Counted from the first letter of the stretch, positions 22,131 to 34,915 are shown. The stretch: 64,000 nucleotides of DNA from Adiantum capillus-veneris (GCA_014529385.2 CM043944.1:83192884-83256883); one strand, 5' to 3'. Notes: generated by a model not told the origin, from the letters alone. Numbers and translations: made by a program.

Positions 22131-25100
22131 TAGGTCGAAATAATGGCTGCACATAATCTGAAATCAAAGTGTCATCAATGTCGACTGTTGCACACACTCG
22201 CCCTATGCCTAAGCATGCTGCCAATACGGGCGTTGTACCACATCCCAACTCCAAACAAAGACCTCCAGGCCTACAAAGAAGCTCCACAAAACATGCAATA
22301 AAAGAGTGACTTCGTTGCAAGCCACCACGCCATGGCTCCCCTGATGATGATCTGGCTAGAGAAGACTCTGGAAAATGGTGCATCATGTAAGAATCCAAAG
22401 GCTTCATGCCAAGCCGATTGAATAGTGGGGTGCTCTCAACCACAAAGCAAGGTGGTTGCATGCCAACCCTATGCACCATAAGTAAGAGAGAACAATGACA
22501 CTACACCACCACATAGACAATTAGAGGACAATCACAATTATAATAACACACCAAAATGAGAAACAAACAAGTTAATATGTAGAAGAGCATTACCTCAATC
22601 CGACCACCAAAGCTGTTACCATAACCATAAGCTCCATGATGAAGGACCACAATGCGACAATGAATAGCCATCTCTGATGCACGACAAAATCTCTCAACCC
22701 AACCAATGGTATCTCCTGCAAGAGGTTTCAAAAGTGACAATAGAAAACACACAACAAAAATCAACAAGTATTGTATAAAATTATGAATGAAGCAAAAACC
22801 TGCCATAGAGACCATGATCAACAACCACCCTAAGTCTGACAAACTCGAATATGCAAGTTGCATGCCTGCACGAACATGATCCTCGCTACAAACATCCCAA
22901 AGGGGTACAACAGGGGAGGCTAATGGGGAACTACCAAAGGGAAGATCCAAAAAAATAAAATCAGCAGCCCATGCAACTGTTCTCCCACCACGCACGCACA
23001 AGTTCCCATCAAGGAGTGCACATCCCATGTGCTCATGAACACGAATCCATGCCGGATGTCGAACACCGGCCCTAAAATCAACAGCAATGGCTATGTAGTC
23101 CCCAGAAATGGCCATGCATCGTGAGTCAGGCAATGAGGACAGAGAAGACAAGGGAGTATCAACGATGTAGACAAAAGAAATGGTTTTCTTTGCAACAATC
23201 TCCCCAAGAGGTACTGCGATACAAGAGGCAGTACAAAGTGACTTAACTCCAATAAATGAACGAAACAAACAATTTCATCGCAAGTGAAAGCTCACCATGC
23301 TCTCCCTCCATGTTTGCATCCACCCTAGTCTCAACAATCACCTCCTTTCCCTTGCGAGAAGTATTTGTAGCTTGAAAAAAGCAAAGAAACACAATATTAC
23401 CGGTATGTATAACAAATAACTTTAGGAAAAAGAGAATTTAAAGCTCTTAGACAAATTATGTTTGAGGCTATTTTGAGTAGCCACTTACCGGATATAACCT
23501 CGTCCACTCTAAGAGGGAGAGGCACATCGACGGATGTGCCACCAACTCTCATAGTATCATGAAGCTCTCTCTCTCTCGCCAATACATGCATAGAAGCCAT
23601 GTCTATCCACCATGGACATGACTCCATCTCCCAAGTAGTGAGCTTATGCATGGAAGGGGAGTACATGCATCCTTCCCCAGTAGATAGTTGTGCCCACTGC
23701 TTAGCTAAGAATGGAATCCCTGGTAGAAAGCCTTTTCCAACCAAGAATAATAGAAATCTAAAACAAAATAACAAAATAACATCACTACACACTTCGTAAT
23801 TATGGAAATCTTGAAATAAAAGTATGATGAGCTTGACCTGTAGGCTAGCCGTTGAGACGCCATGCGTATCGTGTCCACTTTCTTCATAGCTTGCTTGTCA
23901 ACATCTTTTGTCTTAGCTTCAAGAGAGGTCTCCAAAGGATAAAGATAGGGTCGTGCTTCAAACTTGATCTCCTCAAAGTAAGAGGCAAGAGAGCAATCAT
24001 GAGGCAACAAAATACCACCGGCAATGTTGCTCAAGTCCTCCACAAACTTTGTGGCCCTATCAAAAATCCTTTGTAGAAGGCCCTCTCTACGGATCCAACT
24101 ACATAACAAGGAAGTTGAGGAAAAACTAAAATAATCACAAAAACTAGAAACTCTACATCAAAGATTCTTGAAAGTCAAAAGAAACTTTACTCACATGCGA
24201 TACACATAATCTCCTTTCTTTAAACCATAAGAGGATCCAGTAATCTTATCTGCCTCAAGTAAGGAAACCCGTAACAGTTTGCTCAAGACAGGAGCATCAT
24301 GCATAGCAATCAAGTTCAGTTTCTCAAGTGTAGCCCAACTATCAGGACCCCATTTGAGTGCAAGAACTCGAACCATCCAATCCGTTCCAAGATTCGGTGA
24401 ACAATATTTAGCAACTGTAGTTTTTGAGGAACGAATAGAAAACCAAGTTTAAACAGCTATTACACTATGTGAAAAACACCCAAAACAAAAATAATTCAAC
24501 CACCTTTCCAACCCGCTCTCCATATTTGAGTGCTAAATCATTCAATATTTTCTCCTCCTCTTTTATTAGTTCTTCGTTTGTCATTGTGTGCCTAGCTTGC
24601 TCTATTCTTTGGCTCAATTCCTTGGACATTTGAACCTTCAACACATACTTAAAAATAAACAATTTGCAAAAAACAATCACATACTCTTTGGCTCAATTAC
24701 TTGCATATTTTATCCTTCAATACACAATTTAATATATGTAATTTGCACAAAAAGAAAATATAAGATCATTCCGAAAAAGCAAGCCAAAGATACTCACATC
24801 GTATAACAGCTTTCAGAAGTATCGAGACGAGTAACTGGATACCAAGGCTCCACACCCTTCGAGTATTTCTTACAGACTGCAGTAATCAACTTTTGATCTT
24901 TTTCTGGTAGCCCTGTTACATAGGCTTCATGATCTGCTGCACAAATGTGGGAGTAGTTGACAAGCTCATCCCTAAGATGCGTGACTACAAGGGCATGTGT
25001 ATTCATGCTATTCCAAGGTCATATACAATATATACAAAGTCAGAAACATAGCATAGAAAATTTCTACTAAAATATATAGAAAGTCATGAAGCTTACAAAT

Positions 25101-26033
25101 TCATTCTTTGCAAGCTACGAAGCAAAGCTATCTCTGGCACTCGAGTAGGATCAATAACTGTACAAAGCACACTACAATGTTTCTCTCGATCAACGGAGAA
25201 TCTCTGTTTAATAACAGCCATCCAAGTGACCGTTCTATGATTACCCTCCCAAACATAGAACATTTTATTAGAGAGAACTTGAAGATTTGGTCTTTTAGAA
25301 AGCTCAATTTCAAACTCTTTATGTATATCAACCCATATTGGGTCCCATGAAGAAAGAAGGTCCTCTGCAAAAAAGATAATCATAGGCAGAAAAGCACACT
25401 CAACTACTATTTATGAGAAAACAAAGAAACAACATAGAAACAGAGAGTAGGAAAGACCAAAGCAAAGAAATGAAATACCTATCACATAAGCTTCCTCCTT
25501 CTTGCAATTCTAAACTGAAACAATAAAAGCTCCTTTTTCTTGCATGTAGCCCTCCTTTGCAAAAGCAGCTTTCAATCCACTAACATCGTCTCATAAGCCT
25601 CTCACCCTTGCATAAGGGATCAATCGACATAAAGGAATTGGTGGACAGTCAAAACAACTGGACATGTGAGTACATTGAAGAATATCTTGTCCTCTATGCA
25701 TGTAAAGTTTGTGCTCTTCCCCTGTCTCGGTCTCTACTGCTACTTCATCTCTTACGACATAAGGCACTATTTGAAAACATGCCTCTTGTGGGGCAAGAGA
25801 TTCATCAACTTCATTTATGGAGCCAAGCCCCAAGTCCTGACATTGCATCTCCTCCTCCTGTGTCTCCAAACCATCTGTCATATCTGGGACAGAGACTGCA
25901 CTTATTTGATCACTGCTCTCTAAGATACTGGAAGCTTGAGTTGAAGAAAGCCGTCTCCCTCTACGACCTCGTCCACGAATTGAAGGACTTGCAAAACAAA
26001 ACCAAAAACAATTTAATTACTTCACTAAAATTC

Positions 26034-26930
<897 letters not shown>

Positions 26931-28566
26931 GTTTACAAATCTACCTCTCAGGAGGTTTTCGGGCCGACGTAGACTCCCTTCTCCCCATGGCCGAGTTAGA
27001 CTCCCAGCAGGTTCTCCCTTCTCCGAGCTCCGAGCTCCGAACTTGACTCCCAACAAGTTCTCCCTTCTCCGAACGTTATCAGCTTGAGAGCTTAACTCAT
27101 TAGTTAGTGCACTCAATTAGCGCAGGCTAAATTCCCTCAAGTGGGCTCAAGCAAGCCGCTTGGTGGCGAGCAAGTGGCGAGCAGGTGGAGGGGAGAGGCG
27201 AGTGGGAACCTGAGGTGAGATGGGAACCTGAGGCTTGGCGTGAAAAGCTTGGCAAAGCAGCAAGCGGCATCAGACAACAGAGAAAGCGCAAAGAGAGATG
27301 AGAGAGAGCGCTACAAAGAGAGATGAGATAGAGCGCTGCAGAGACATGTGAATTTCTTTAAAGCTATACCTGTGATTTGCTATAAAAAAACTACAGTAGG
27401 GGCCTATAGGGCCCCTTTCATATTATGATCGTTCCCTATCTTTCTTTCTTTCTCTCTCTCTCTCAGGAGGTAATAATTAGTGCATGGAGTATAGCTAATG
27501 ATCATGGAGTTGCCCGCGTATAGCTAATGATCACAATGCTTGAAAAAAACTTTTTTTCGAAAACTTGGCAACCCTACATATGTGGAACAACGAAAATTAC
27601 ACTAATTTTTTCTAAATTTTACGGGTAATTTATACCAAATTACACTATATCTTTTCTAAATTTTACGGGTTTTTTCACCAAATTACACTATATCTTTTCT
27701 AAATTTTACATATGTGGAACAACGGAAATTTTGCATGGTAATTTATACCAAATTACACTAATTTTTTCTAAATTTTACGGGTTTTTTCACCTTCAAATAT
27801 AAAATTTAAAGGTAAAGTTCAAAATTTGTAGTTGGGATTACACTATATCTAGGTTTTTTCCGAGCTTGATTAAAGAATATGAAACCATGACTCCGTTTTT
27901 AATTTCTTAGCATGTAATTTGGCACAAATTACCATGCAAAATTATAACTAAAAATAATAAAGCAATTACTCGTATTAATAGACAATTAGTCTTCTTATGA
28001 AAAGCTACAATTTTTCTGCCTTTCAAGAAATTCAATCTGACGAAAAGGGGTACTTTGGGAATTTTGAAAAACTTGAAGAGCATTTTAGAAATTTGTGACC
28101 AAAAACACTCGACATGGGATATTGTGTATGGGACATTTAACTGGGTAGGTGAAGTTCGGGTGTCATTAATATGCTTGATTGATTGAAAATCGTAAAACTC
28201 AAAGAACTAAAAGTAGGGTCGTTTTTTAGTGTTTTAAAAATTAAAAGCAGGTTCGTTTTTTTAGTGTTTTTAAAACTAAAACAGGTCCTTTTTAAGTGTT
28301 TTAACACTAAAAGCAGGCTCGTTTTTTGAACACTTTATGTTTCATGTTTTGACTATATTATATAGTGAATTATTATTTCTAATATATATTTTATAAAACA
28401 ATAATTAATGTTCGTGTGAACACAAACGTGCAATATTGCTGGCGGCTTGTGCTTATGGATAGAATTTTAAAGATATCACTCTATTCTATTTACACCCGCT
28501 GTATCAAAAACAACCATGCCACTGCTCTTTGATATTCTTACCTTCTGCTAAGCACACTATTAACCC
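26931..28566. other. Region between the divergent transposon genes
   Basis: No gene recognised. It holds GC-richer short repeats (TCTCCCTTCTCCGAGCTCCG, 26940-27070), a TTTC/CT tract near 27440-27470, and an AT-rich tandem block at 27541-27800. Thymine-rich repeats containing CGTTTTTTAGTGTTTTAAAA lie near 28210-28330. It presumably carries both promoters; I cannot place a TATA box with confidence. Confidence 0.5.
27541..27800. repeat. AT-rich tandem repeats
   Basis: Three to four imperfect units share CCAAATTACACTA and TTTTCTAAATTTTACGGG, with units of roughly 50-100 bp. CATATGTGGAACAACG appears twice. It lies in the promoter-side region of the transposase gene. Confidence 0.8.
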
Positions 28567-31500
28567 ATGGGGAGATGCATTACAGTTTTTGGTCTAGGGC
28601 GTGGACAGAAGCTAGTGCTTATGTTCGATACCAGAATTTATTCTTTGACAGTTGCTTCTTTGCAAGAACATTTTGAGCTTCATGATGCTAATTTCTGTCT
28701 TCGTCCACTAACATTATCTGGACCGCAAGTCAAGGTAGAAGCTACTATATCATCAGATGGTGAGCAAACTTTTATGCTTGATCGTGAACAACACCAGTTC
28801 TACAAGGTGGATATGAGAAGTGAGGATCAGATTGATGCTGGCATTGACAGAGTTTCTCAAGACATGAAAGACAAGAAAGTACCTCTCTCTGAGATCAATG
28901 TGAGTGTTATTGACATGATTAAGTGCATGCCATTGCAAAGCAATTTATATATTGCCCTCCATCAAGCCAAGGAAGTGGTCTGTACTGATGAGCTACCAGC
29001 TCATTATGATGGGTATATTGCTTTTGAATTACCGCCATCTGGTAATTCTTCAGGTATGAGTGGTATGGAGCAAAGACATGATAGTCACATGTGGACAGAG
29101 TATGTCTCTTGTAGCAGTGATAGTTTTAATGGCATTGTCAGATTTAGTAGACGCTCTAGGCATTTGCGCTGCATCAACATTGATTGTCCATTTTATTTGT
29201 GCTCAAATATGTTCAATGAGTCTCAATGGCGAGGTTGGCTTGTTAAATCCAATCCTAAAGGATTGATCTCTTCTCAATATGGCACACTGGTATGCACTCA
29301 TAGTGGACAGATTCCAAAATGTGTATCTACATGTCCTGCAGTGATTTACTATTGTTTGCCTAGAGATAAGCATAATTGTACTAGGTGCGCTTTGCATCTT
29401 GGAGAACATAATCATCCATGTGCACAAGGGAGGAGTCAGATAGTTGAAAGTCACATAGATGAAATGTTGCTTGATCGAGCAAGTCGAGACCCTATGGTGA
29501 CTGCGAAACAATTGGAGAGGGCCACCACTAATGATCTTATCATGGAAAATCTTATTGGAGCAGGTTCAACTCCAAGTGCTATGATTGAAGATTTGGAATT
29601 TGATGAATTCCTTGACAGTATGACTCCCCTGTCAAGTAAAAGGAGAGTCGAACGAAGTTTGGAGTCAAAAGATCAAAGAATATCACTTCAAAAGGTCTTG
29701 AGGCAGTGCTTGACTTGAAAAGCAAGTGCAGATATCCTTTTATCCATAGTATCCTTTTTCCAGGCCAATTAGGTGATAAAGTACAACCTCATGTATTTAA
29801 AATGTCAATTAAGGGATCGGGCAGTGGAGTTGATTTGGTGAATCGCATGCGTCCTAGAGGTAATTTGGAGCAAATGTGGGTGCACTTTGATCATGTTCAC
29901 CGTGTTCAAGGATGGACGACTATGTCAGCGCATGTCTACGACCCTTACGTACGAGAGCTACTCACCATTGCAACTGCTGAGTTTAGCGTGGAAAATAAAT
30001 GTGCTCAGATTGAATTTTGGAAGATGTTGAACAATGTGGTTAAGCAACACGGTTTTGATAAGCCAGAGTTTAGGGGATTTATGGAAGATGAAGCCAGTGC
30101 CAATTGGATTGTTGTGCGTACTATTTATTTTGGGGGAGCAAAGAAGTCTACTCCAGACAAAGAGAGATCATGTTTGTTTCATTGGGAGCAAAGTATGGTT
30201 CGACATACTGTCAAGTGCATCCGTCCAGCATTTCAAGAGGAGCATAAGATTTTGTGTTGTAAGTGGAGAACTGCACCTACAGAGAATGCGGCTAAGCATT
30301 GTAAGGGAGACCTTAGAAGATTTTGGAAAACAGGAATGGCCATTGAACGGGAGATTTCTTCATTGGAGACATGGTTGACTTGGTGGTATGTACGAGTGCC
30401 TCATTGGGGGGAAAGATTTGTATCACAAGATGCTGCAGGTATATTTGTTCCTAACACAAACTTGTCTGAGTCAAAACATGCTAGTATGCGTGCCTCGGTT
30501 GGTTACAAGGATCACATAAGTTTGTATGAGGCAGCATGTGCAGATATGGCTTTAGCTGTGCTTCAAAGTGTGAAATATAATGCCTATTTGAAAGGTGTTG
30601 GGAGCTCCACCGGTCACAGCATTAAAGATTTGGTAGATCGCTTTATGAACCGACCTTCATCTACTTCCGCGACAGCTGGAAAGAAACTAGTTGACCTCAC
30701 ACATTCTTCAATGCTTGAAATGGGTGTCAATAGTCCAGAAATGAATAGAAATATACTCCAAGAGAAGAGTATTAGAAACAAGAGGCCAATTTTTGATGAT
30801 GCAAATATTGTCTTGGAGGAGGATAGGCACAGACCAGAGTATGTTACAATGATAACTTCAATTGGTGGGCTTCAACACAAAAAAAAAACTTCAAAGGATG
30901 TCCCATATCCCGAAGTAAATGTAGCAAAGTCAGTTTGGGCAATAAGGAGAACAAAACCTGGGCGAAAGATGACTTGTTTTGGTGTAGTGTCAAAAGATGG
31001 AGATCGATGTGGGCGGTTCATTAATGCATGTTCAACGGATGCCAAAATAGGGGTGCCAGCTCCTTGTTTTTGGGGTCGCAGGAAATATCCTCCATCTGGT
31101 TCACAATTGGGAGGCCTTGTGGAAGGGTTCATTTGGTTTTGTAATTCCAATAACATGCACACCTGGAAGGTTCACAGCATAGTCGAAGGGCCACCAGGTC
31201 CAGCTCCCGGTGTTTGGGTGGTCGCAGAGGGCACAAATTTGCAACCTCAAGAGGTAACGCAACTGCAAGCCAATGGTTTTGTTTTGCGAGCAGGAGTTGC
31301 ATCAGCATCAAGAATGCATGAAACACTTCCATTGAACCAAAGAGTTGCTAGCAGCATCCGTCCCAAATTTAGAGATGGAAAGATTATGAAATGGAGATCA
31401 CGATTAACAAAGGACTTTCATGGCAAGATTGAAGTGGGTAGAACCATGGCAGCAGAGATGGTGCGAGAGGTCATTGTGGTTTGCAATGAAACACATGTTT

Positions 31501-31763
31501 TCTATGTTAATACTGTGGGGTCAAGTGCAAAGGGAGTGACGTACTCTGTGACAATGTCAGATTTTCCTAGATGTACTTGCGAGGATTTTCAAAACCGAGA
31601 AAGCAAGCGCCTTGTGTATACGCCATGTAAGCACATTTACTTCATATTTCTGCAAGTACTTGGCCTTGACCCTCATGCTCATGAGTTCATGCATCAGGCG
31701 GCTTTAACGAAATTGGAGTTAGTCCAAGCACTTGGAGGTTCAGGGGTGCTGATGCAGCCTTAA
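28567..31763 (+). pseudogene. MULE/KDZ-like transposase, one frameshift
   Basis: Two overlapping frames, 28567-29718 and 29706-31763, together give about 1065 residues; a one-base shift in the run near 29690 (TTCAAAAGG) separates them. The N-terminal part has a zinc-binding region ending CTRCALHLGEHNHPC, like the FLYWCH/WRKY-GCM1 fingers of MULE transposases. The second frame has a DDE-type core (AHVYDPYVRELLTIA, FMEDEASANW, CLFHWEQSMVRH with the C-x2-H insert, NLSESKHAS). Its C-terminal SWIM finger is CTC-x15-CKH near 31575-31635. These are features of Mutator-like transposases, which cut out and reinsert the element. The frameshift could be a mutation, a sequencing error or a real recoding site. 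It is divergent from the methyltransferase gene and ends 780 bp from the right terminus. Confidence 0.85.
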
Positions 31764-32210
31764 AGGCTTGTGGACCTTGCTATGATTTTATAGCAGTAGT
31801 TTTTTCGGTGATATGTGCTTATGGCTATTAACTTTTGCCCCAAATATTCCAGTGTGGTAGTATTTTTTTGTTGCACACTCCATTTTGATATGTAGATGCA
31901 ATACACCTTTTTGGTTAATTTCAATGTTGATGGAAGGTTTTTGGCATGTGTTAGAGATAGAACAATTTAAAATTATGTTTTTAGGTTAGGAAACTAGGTA
32001 GGGAGTATCTCTAACCAACAAAAATCCAAGATATTGTGGTGTGTTGTCGACTCTGCCTACACGTCCAAACCAAGTGTGCCTCTCTCTCATCCGGCACCTC
32101 CTTATACTACCATCACAAGTAGTTACAACCATAACATGTCTGACCACACTAGGTAGCCGGACTCCACCTTCATAACCACACACCACAATATATACAACTA
32201 ATATATTGCA
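31764..32210. other. Transposase 3' region
   Basis: About 450 bp after the transposase stop, with no gene. It leads into the subterminal repeats. Confidence 0.5.
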
Positions 32211-32480
32211 CAAGGATATAAAAAAACATTGTAAGTTTTGCAAAGTTTATCGTTTGCATAATTTTGTATTACAAGGATATCAAGAAAAAATTTGCGGTTT
32301 GTGTAATTTTGTATTACAAGGATATCAAAAAAAATTATGGTTTGCATAATTTTTTATTGCAACTAATATATTGGACAAGGATATCAAAAAACTTTGTCTT
32401 GCAAAGATATCAAAAAAAAGTTTATAGTTTGCGTAATTTTGTATTGCAACTAATATATTGCACAAGGATATCAAAAAAAA
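32211..32480. repeat. Subterminal repeats at right end of the DNA transposon
   Basis: CAAGGATATCAAAAAA or close variants occur six times (near 32211, 32272, 32318, 32376, 32402 and 32463), alternating with TTTGCATAATTTTGTATT. The last copy is about 65 bp from the terminus. Repeats in this position are often transposase-binding sites; I see no matching array at the left end. Confidence 0.8.
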
Positions 32481-32542
32481 TTGTTAGTTTTTCTCGGTTT
32501 ATGGTTTGCTCGCTTTTATTGGCTCGGATTTTGGGATTCCTC

Positions 32543-32551
32543 ATTAAATTC
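32543..32551. other. 9-bp target-site duplication ATTAAATTC, right copy
   Basis: Exact match to 15446-15454. G4 LTR sequence (TAAGTAGGAAAG) resumes directly after it, as it does in the uninterrupted 3' LTR. Confidence 0.95.
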
Positions 32552-33487
32552 TAAGTAGGAAAGAATGGTTGTTGGATATATTGTTTGAGATAGGAAAGAA
32601 TGTCTTCTAGGTAAAATTCAGCTCGGCTTGTTCATTTCTATTTTCAATGTTGAAACTAGTCCTAATCCCCCTACTGATCACAGGGGGCGGCTCGTGATGA
32701 TTTCGCAGTAGCTAGAGTTACTAGCTTAGGGCCTATATCCACGACTTGCGTTCTTTGCGGTGGATACCTACGTCTTGCGTTCTATGCGGTGACAATGTCC
32801 ATGTCGTGCGTTTTACGCGGTGGACATACCTAGTTGTATGGGAAGCTAGCCGACAACGGGAGGAGTAAACTCTCGCTGAAGGGGGGATGTTGTACCTCCA
32901 GAACATTGGGATTTTAATGAATAAGTTTTGAGTAAAATTTTTACTAGAGTTACTGTTGATGCCGCTTTGCAATATTGGTTGAAGGGCTCTTGTGAACCGG
33001 AACTTAATCAATGAACTTATGTGTTGAACAACCATGTGTGGTAGTAATTAGGTAACAAAGGAAGTGTGAATATGGGGTGGAAAGTGGGGGCTTGGCTCCG
33101 GTTGCCAATGCCTATGAGAAGGGTGGTCCCGATTGGTCAGGAACTCTCCGTCCCCATAGTGTTATAAATCGACGCTATTATTACTCATTGCCCCAAGAGC
33201 GGCGAAGCCTCAAGTGTACGTGCCTCTGAAACATGGGGAAAAAGGCACTCGGGACTTCTCTCCTCTTGGAAGGTGGGTCTTAGGATCGCTAGAGAAGTTA
33301 ATCACACTACCCCTTCGGGGTGGAACTAGATCTCGATGCGAGTAGGCTCGAACTCGACTCACTTTGTGATGAGAGATCGTCCGTTAGATGAACCATAAAC
33401 CACTTTGTTTGCTTCCGCTGTAGATCTAGTGGCCACCAGGTTTACCATCAGATCCGTCGTTTGAGACGACGGGGTGGGGACCTCACA
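32552..33487 (+). repeat. 5' LTR of G4, second part
   Basis: Collinear with 36043-36977 and ending GGGGACCTCACA. It holds three imperfect copies of a 30-base module with CTTGCGTTCTxTGCGGTG (32740-32825); each copy can fold as a short hairpin. Confidence 0.93.
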
Positions 33488-33489
33488 CC

Positions 33490-33501
33490 AGGTATCAAAG
33501 C
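33490..33501 (+). other. G4 primer-binding site, diverged
   Basis: AGGTATCAAAGC, differing at two bases from the usual TGGTATCAGAGC, two bases after the LTR end. Confidence 0.7.
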
Positions 33502-33630
33502 TAAGTTTAGGTTAGACTGGGAAATAAAGTCGTATTGTTTGACTATTTAAAAGGAACTAAGGGTATATAGGTAGCTGATCCGAATTCCTTGCATTGGTCT
33601 TGCAGGAAGATCCCGTGCTAGAATATCGAA

Positions 33631-34124
33631 CGCCAAGATATCCAAGCCGCTCAGGATAGACAGAAGCATTATGTAGATAAGAATCGATCAGAACGGACCT
33701 TCAAGGAAGGAGAAAAAGCTTTTCTACGATTCCACCGAAGAAAAGCAACTTATCATTAGGAAGGTACAAGAAACTAAGCCCAAGATATTGTGGACCCTTT
33801 GAAATCACTAAGGTTGTGAGTGACCAGACCTACAAGCTCAAGTTACCCGCAAACGTAAAGGTTCACGATGTATTTCACGTCAGCCTACTCAAACCCTACA
33901 TTCCCAACCCCGAACAACTCTTGGACTCAGATCAGATAGTTATGCCAGCACAAGGAGTTCTCGAACTTCAACCTGATTACGTCCTTGAATCAAGAGAAAG
34001 AAAGCTACGAAACAGGACAATTATCGAGCACCTTGTGAAGTGGAAAGATTATCCTGAAGAAGACGCTACTTGGGAGGACGAACCAACGCTCATAAAGGAT
34101 TATCCTAATAAATTCTTGAGATGA
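33631..34124 (+). pseudogene. G4 integrase C-terminus and chromodomain, only surviving pol sequence
   Basis: It begins RQDIQAAQDRQKHYVDKNRS and includes FKEGEKAFLRF, the gypsy integrase C-terminal fold. One frameshift follows near 33750. GRYKKLSPRYCGPFEITKVV and LPANVKVHDVFHVSLLKPY come next, and a clear chromodomain (IIEHLVKWKDYPEEDATWED) ends at a stop at 34124. Gag, protease, RT, RNase H and the integrase core are absent: the leader runs straight into this segment, so an internal deletion removed most of the body. Chromodomains target chromoviruses to particular chromatin marks. Confidence 0.88.
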
Positions 34125-34144
34125 GGACATCTCAAATTTTTCAC

Positions 34145-34155
34145 GTTGGAGAGGT
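34145..34155 (+). other. G4 polypurine tract
   Basis: GTTGGAGAGGT directly before the TGTAAGATC start of the 3' LTR. Confidence 0.7.
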
Positions 34156-34667
34156 TGTAAGATCTCTGACCCAAACCAAAAAGAGCACCATTGTACCATG
34201 GAATAAACATAATGGAAAAAGTTACGATTTTTAGCAGTTTTCCAAATTCTGTCGGTGCCATGATGTTTAGAATGTTATAAAGCTTTCAAAAGTGAACTAA
34301 AATAATTTTTATGGAAAATTTCCAAACATAGTAAGTTTTTGGTCACCCGACCCGTGCAGTTTTAACCGTCTCGAAAAACTGCACCCATAACCCAAATTTT
34401 AAAAAAATGCATTTTCGAACACCGAGGGCTGCTAAATATGGCAGGTACTCAGAGAGGTACACCTTAGTTAGAGCTTAGTATAGCAATTTACGACATTAAA
34501 TTCCGATTCGTATCGCCCGTTTTAGCTTAAAGTCAAAATTTCCTAAGGCTATGCAGGGAGGCACCGGGGCTCGAGGCTGTGCGGGAACCGACCCCTGGGC
34601 ACTGGGAGCCCAATCTGGCAGCAAGCGGGCGCCCTCACACACAAGAGGGGCTCGTGGGCTGATCCCC

Positions 34668-34671
<4 letters not shown>

Positions 34672-34744
<73 letters not shown>
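34672..34744. repeat. GA microsatellite in G4 3' LTR
   Basis: About 36 GA units; the 5' LTR has only a few bases here, so this expanded after insertion. Confidence 0.97.
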
Positions 34745-34745
<1 letters not shown>

Positions 34746-34865
34746 ATGTGAGTTAAACCAAGCAAACTGGACACTTGGTAATCATGCAACTAAGTTGCCT
34801 TGCATGAGGTGAGTACTCCTCAGATGTATTTAGCATCCTGGTTCGAATTTCAGCTTGGGAGAGCC

Positions 34866-34872
34866 TATATAA
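34866..34872 (+). promoter_or_regulatory. TATA box in G4 3' LTR
   Basis: TATATAA, same context as in the 5' LTR. Confidence 0.55.
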
Positions 34873-34879
34873 GAGTGTG

Positions 34880-34915
<36 letters not shown>

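Larger units (their letters stand above)
16313..25987 (-). pseudogene. ParB-domain / DNA methyltransferase-like fusion gene of the transposon, about 12 exons, interrupted
   Basis: Inferred exons, right to left: 25987-25479, 25364-25097, 25007-24798, 24612-24504, 24414-24195, 24098-23838, 23757-23489, 23370-23296, 23213-22800, 22715-22594, and 22468-22126 joined to 16396-16313. Junctions are GT-AG and phases agree at most; two (near 24504/24414 and 22594/22468) do not. A further 5' exon with the ATG was not found. The protein, about 950 residues, starts with a basic RGRGRRGRR stretch. A ParB/sulfiredoxin-like domain follows (LIPYARV, GLKAAFAKEGY, YVWEGNHRTVTW), then a helical middle part. A methyltransferase fold has motif IV (DFIFLDLPFGSS) before motif I (LCLELGCGTT...TVDID), the permuted order of beta-class N4-cytosine/N6-adenine DNA methylases. 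Damage: TGA at 25591, TAG at 25510, and copia C3 in the last exon. Confidence 0.75.

Noticed and set aside
25569-25605. Intron between LIPYARV and GLKAAF in the methylase gene
   Set aside because: It would be only about 26 bases; the frame is continuous except for a TGA, so a nonsense change is simpler.
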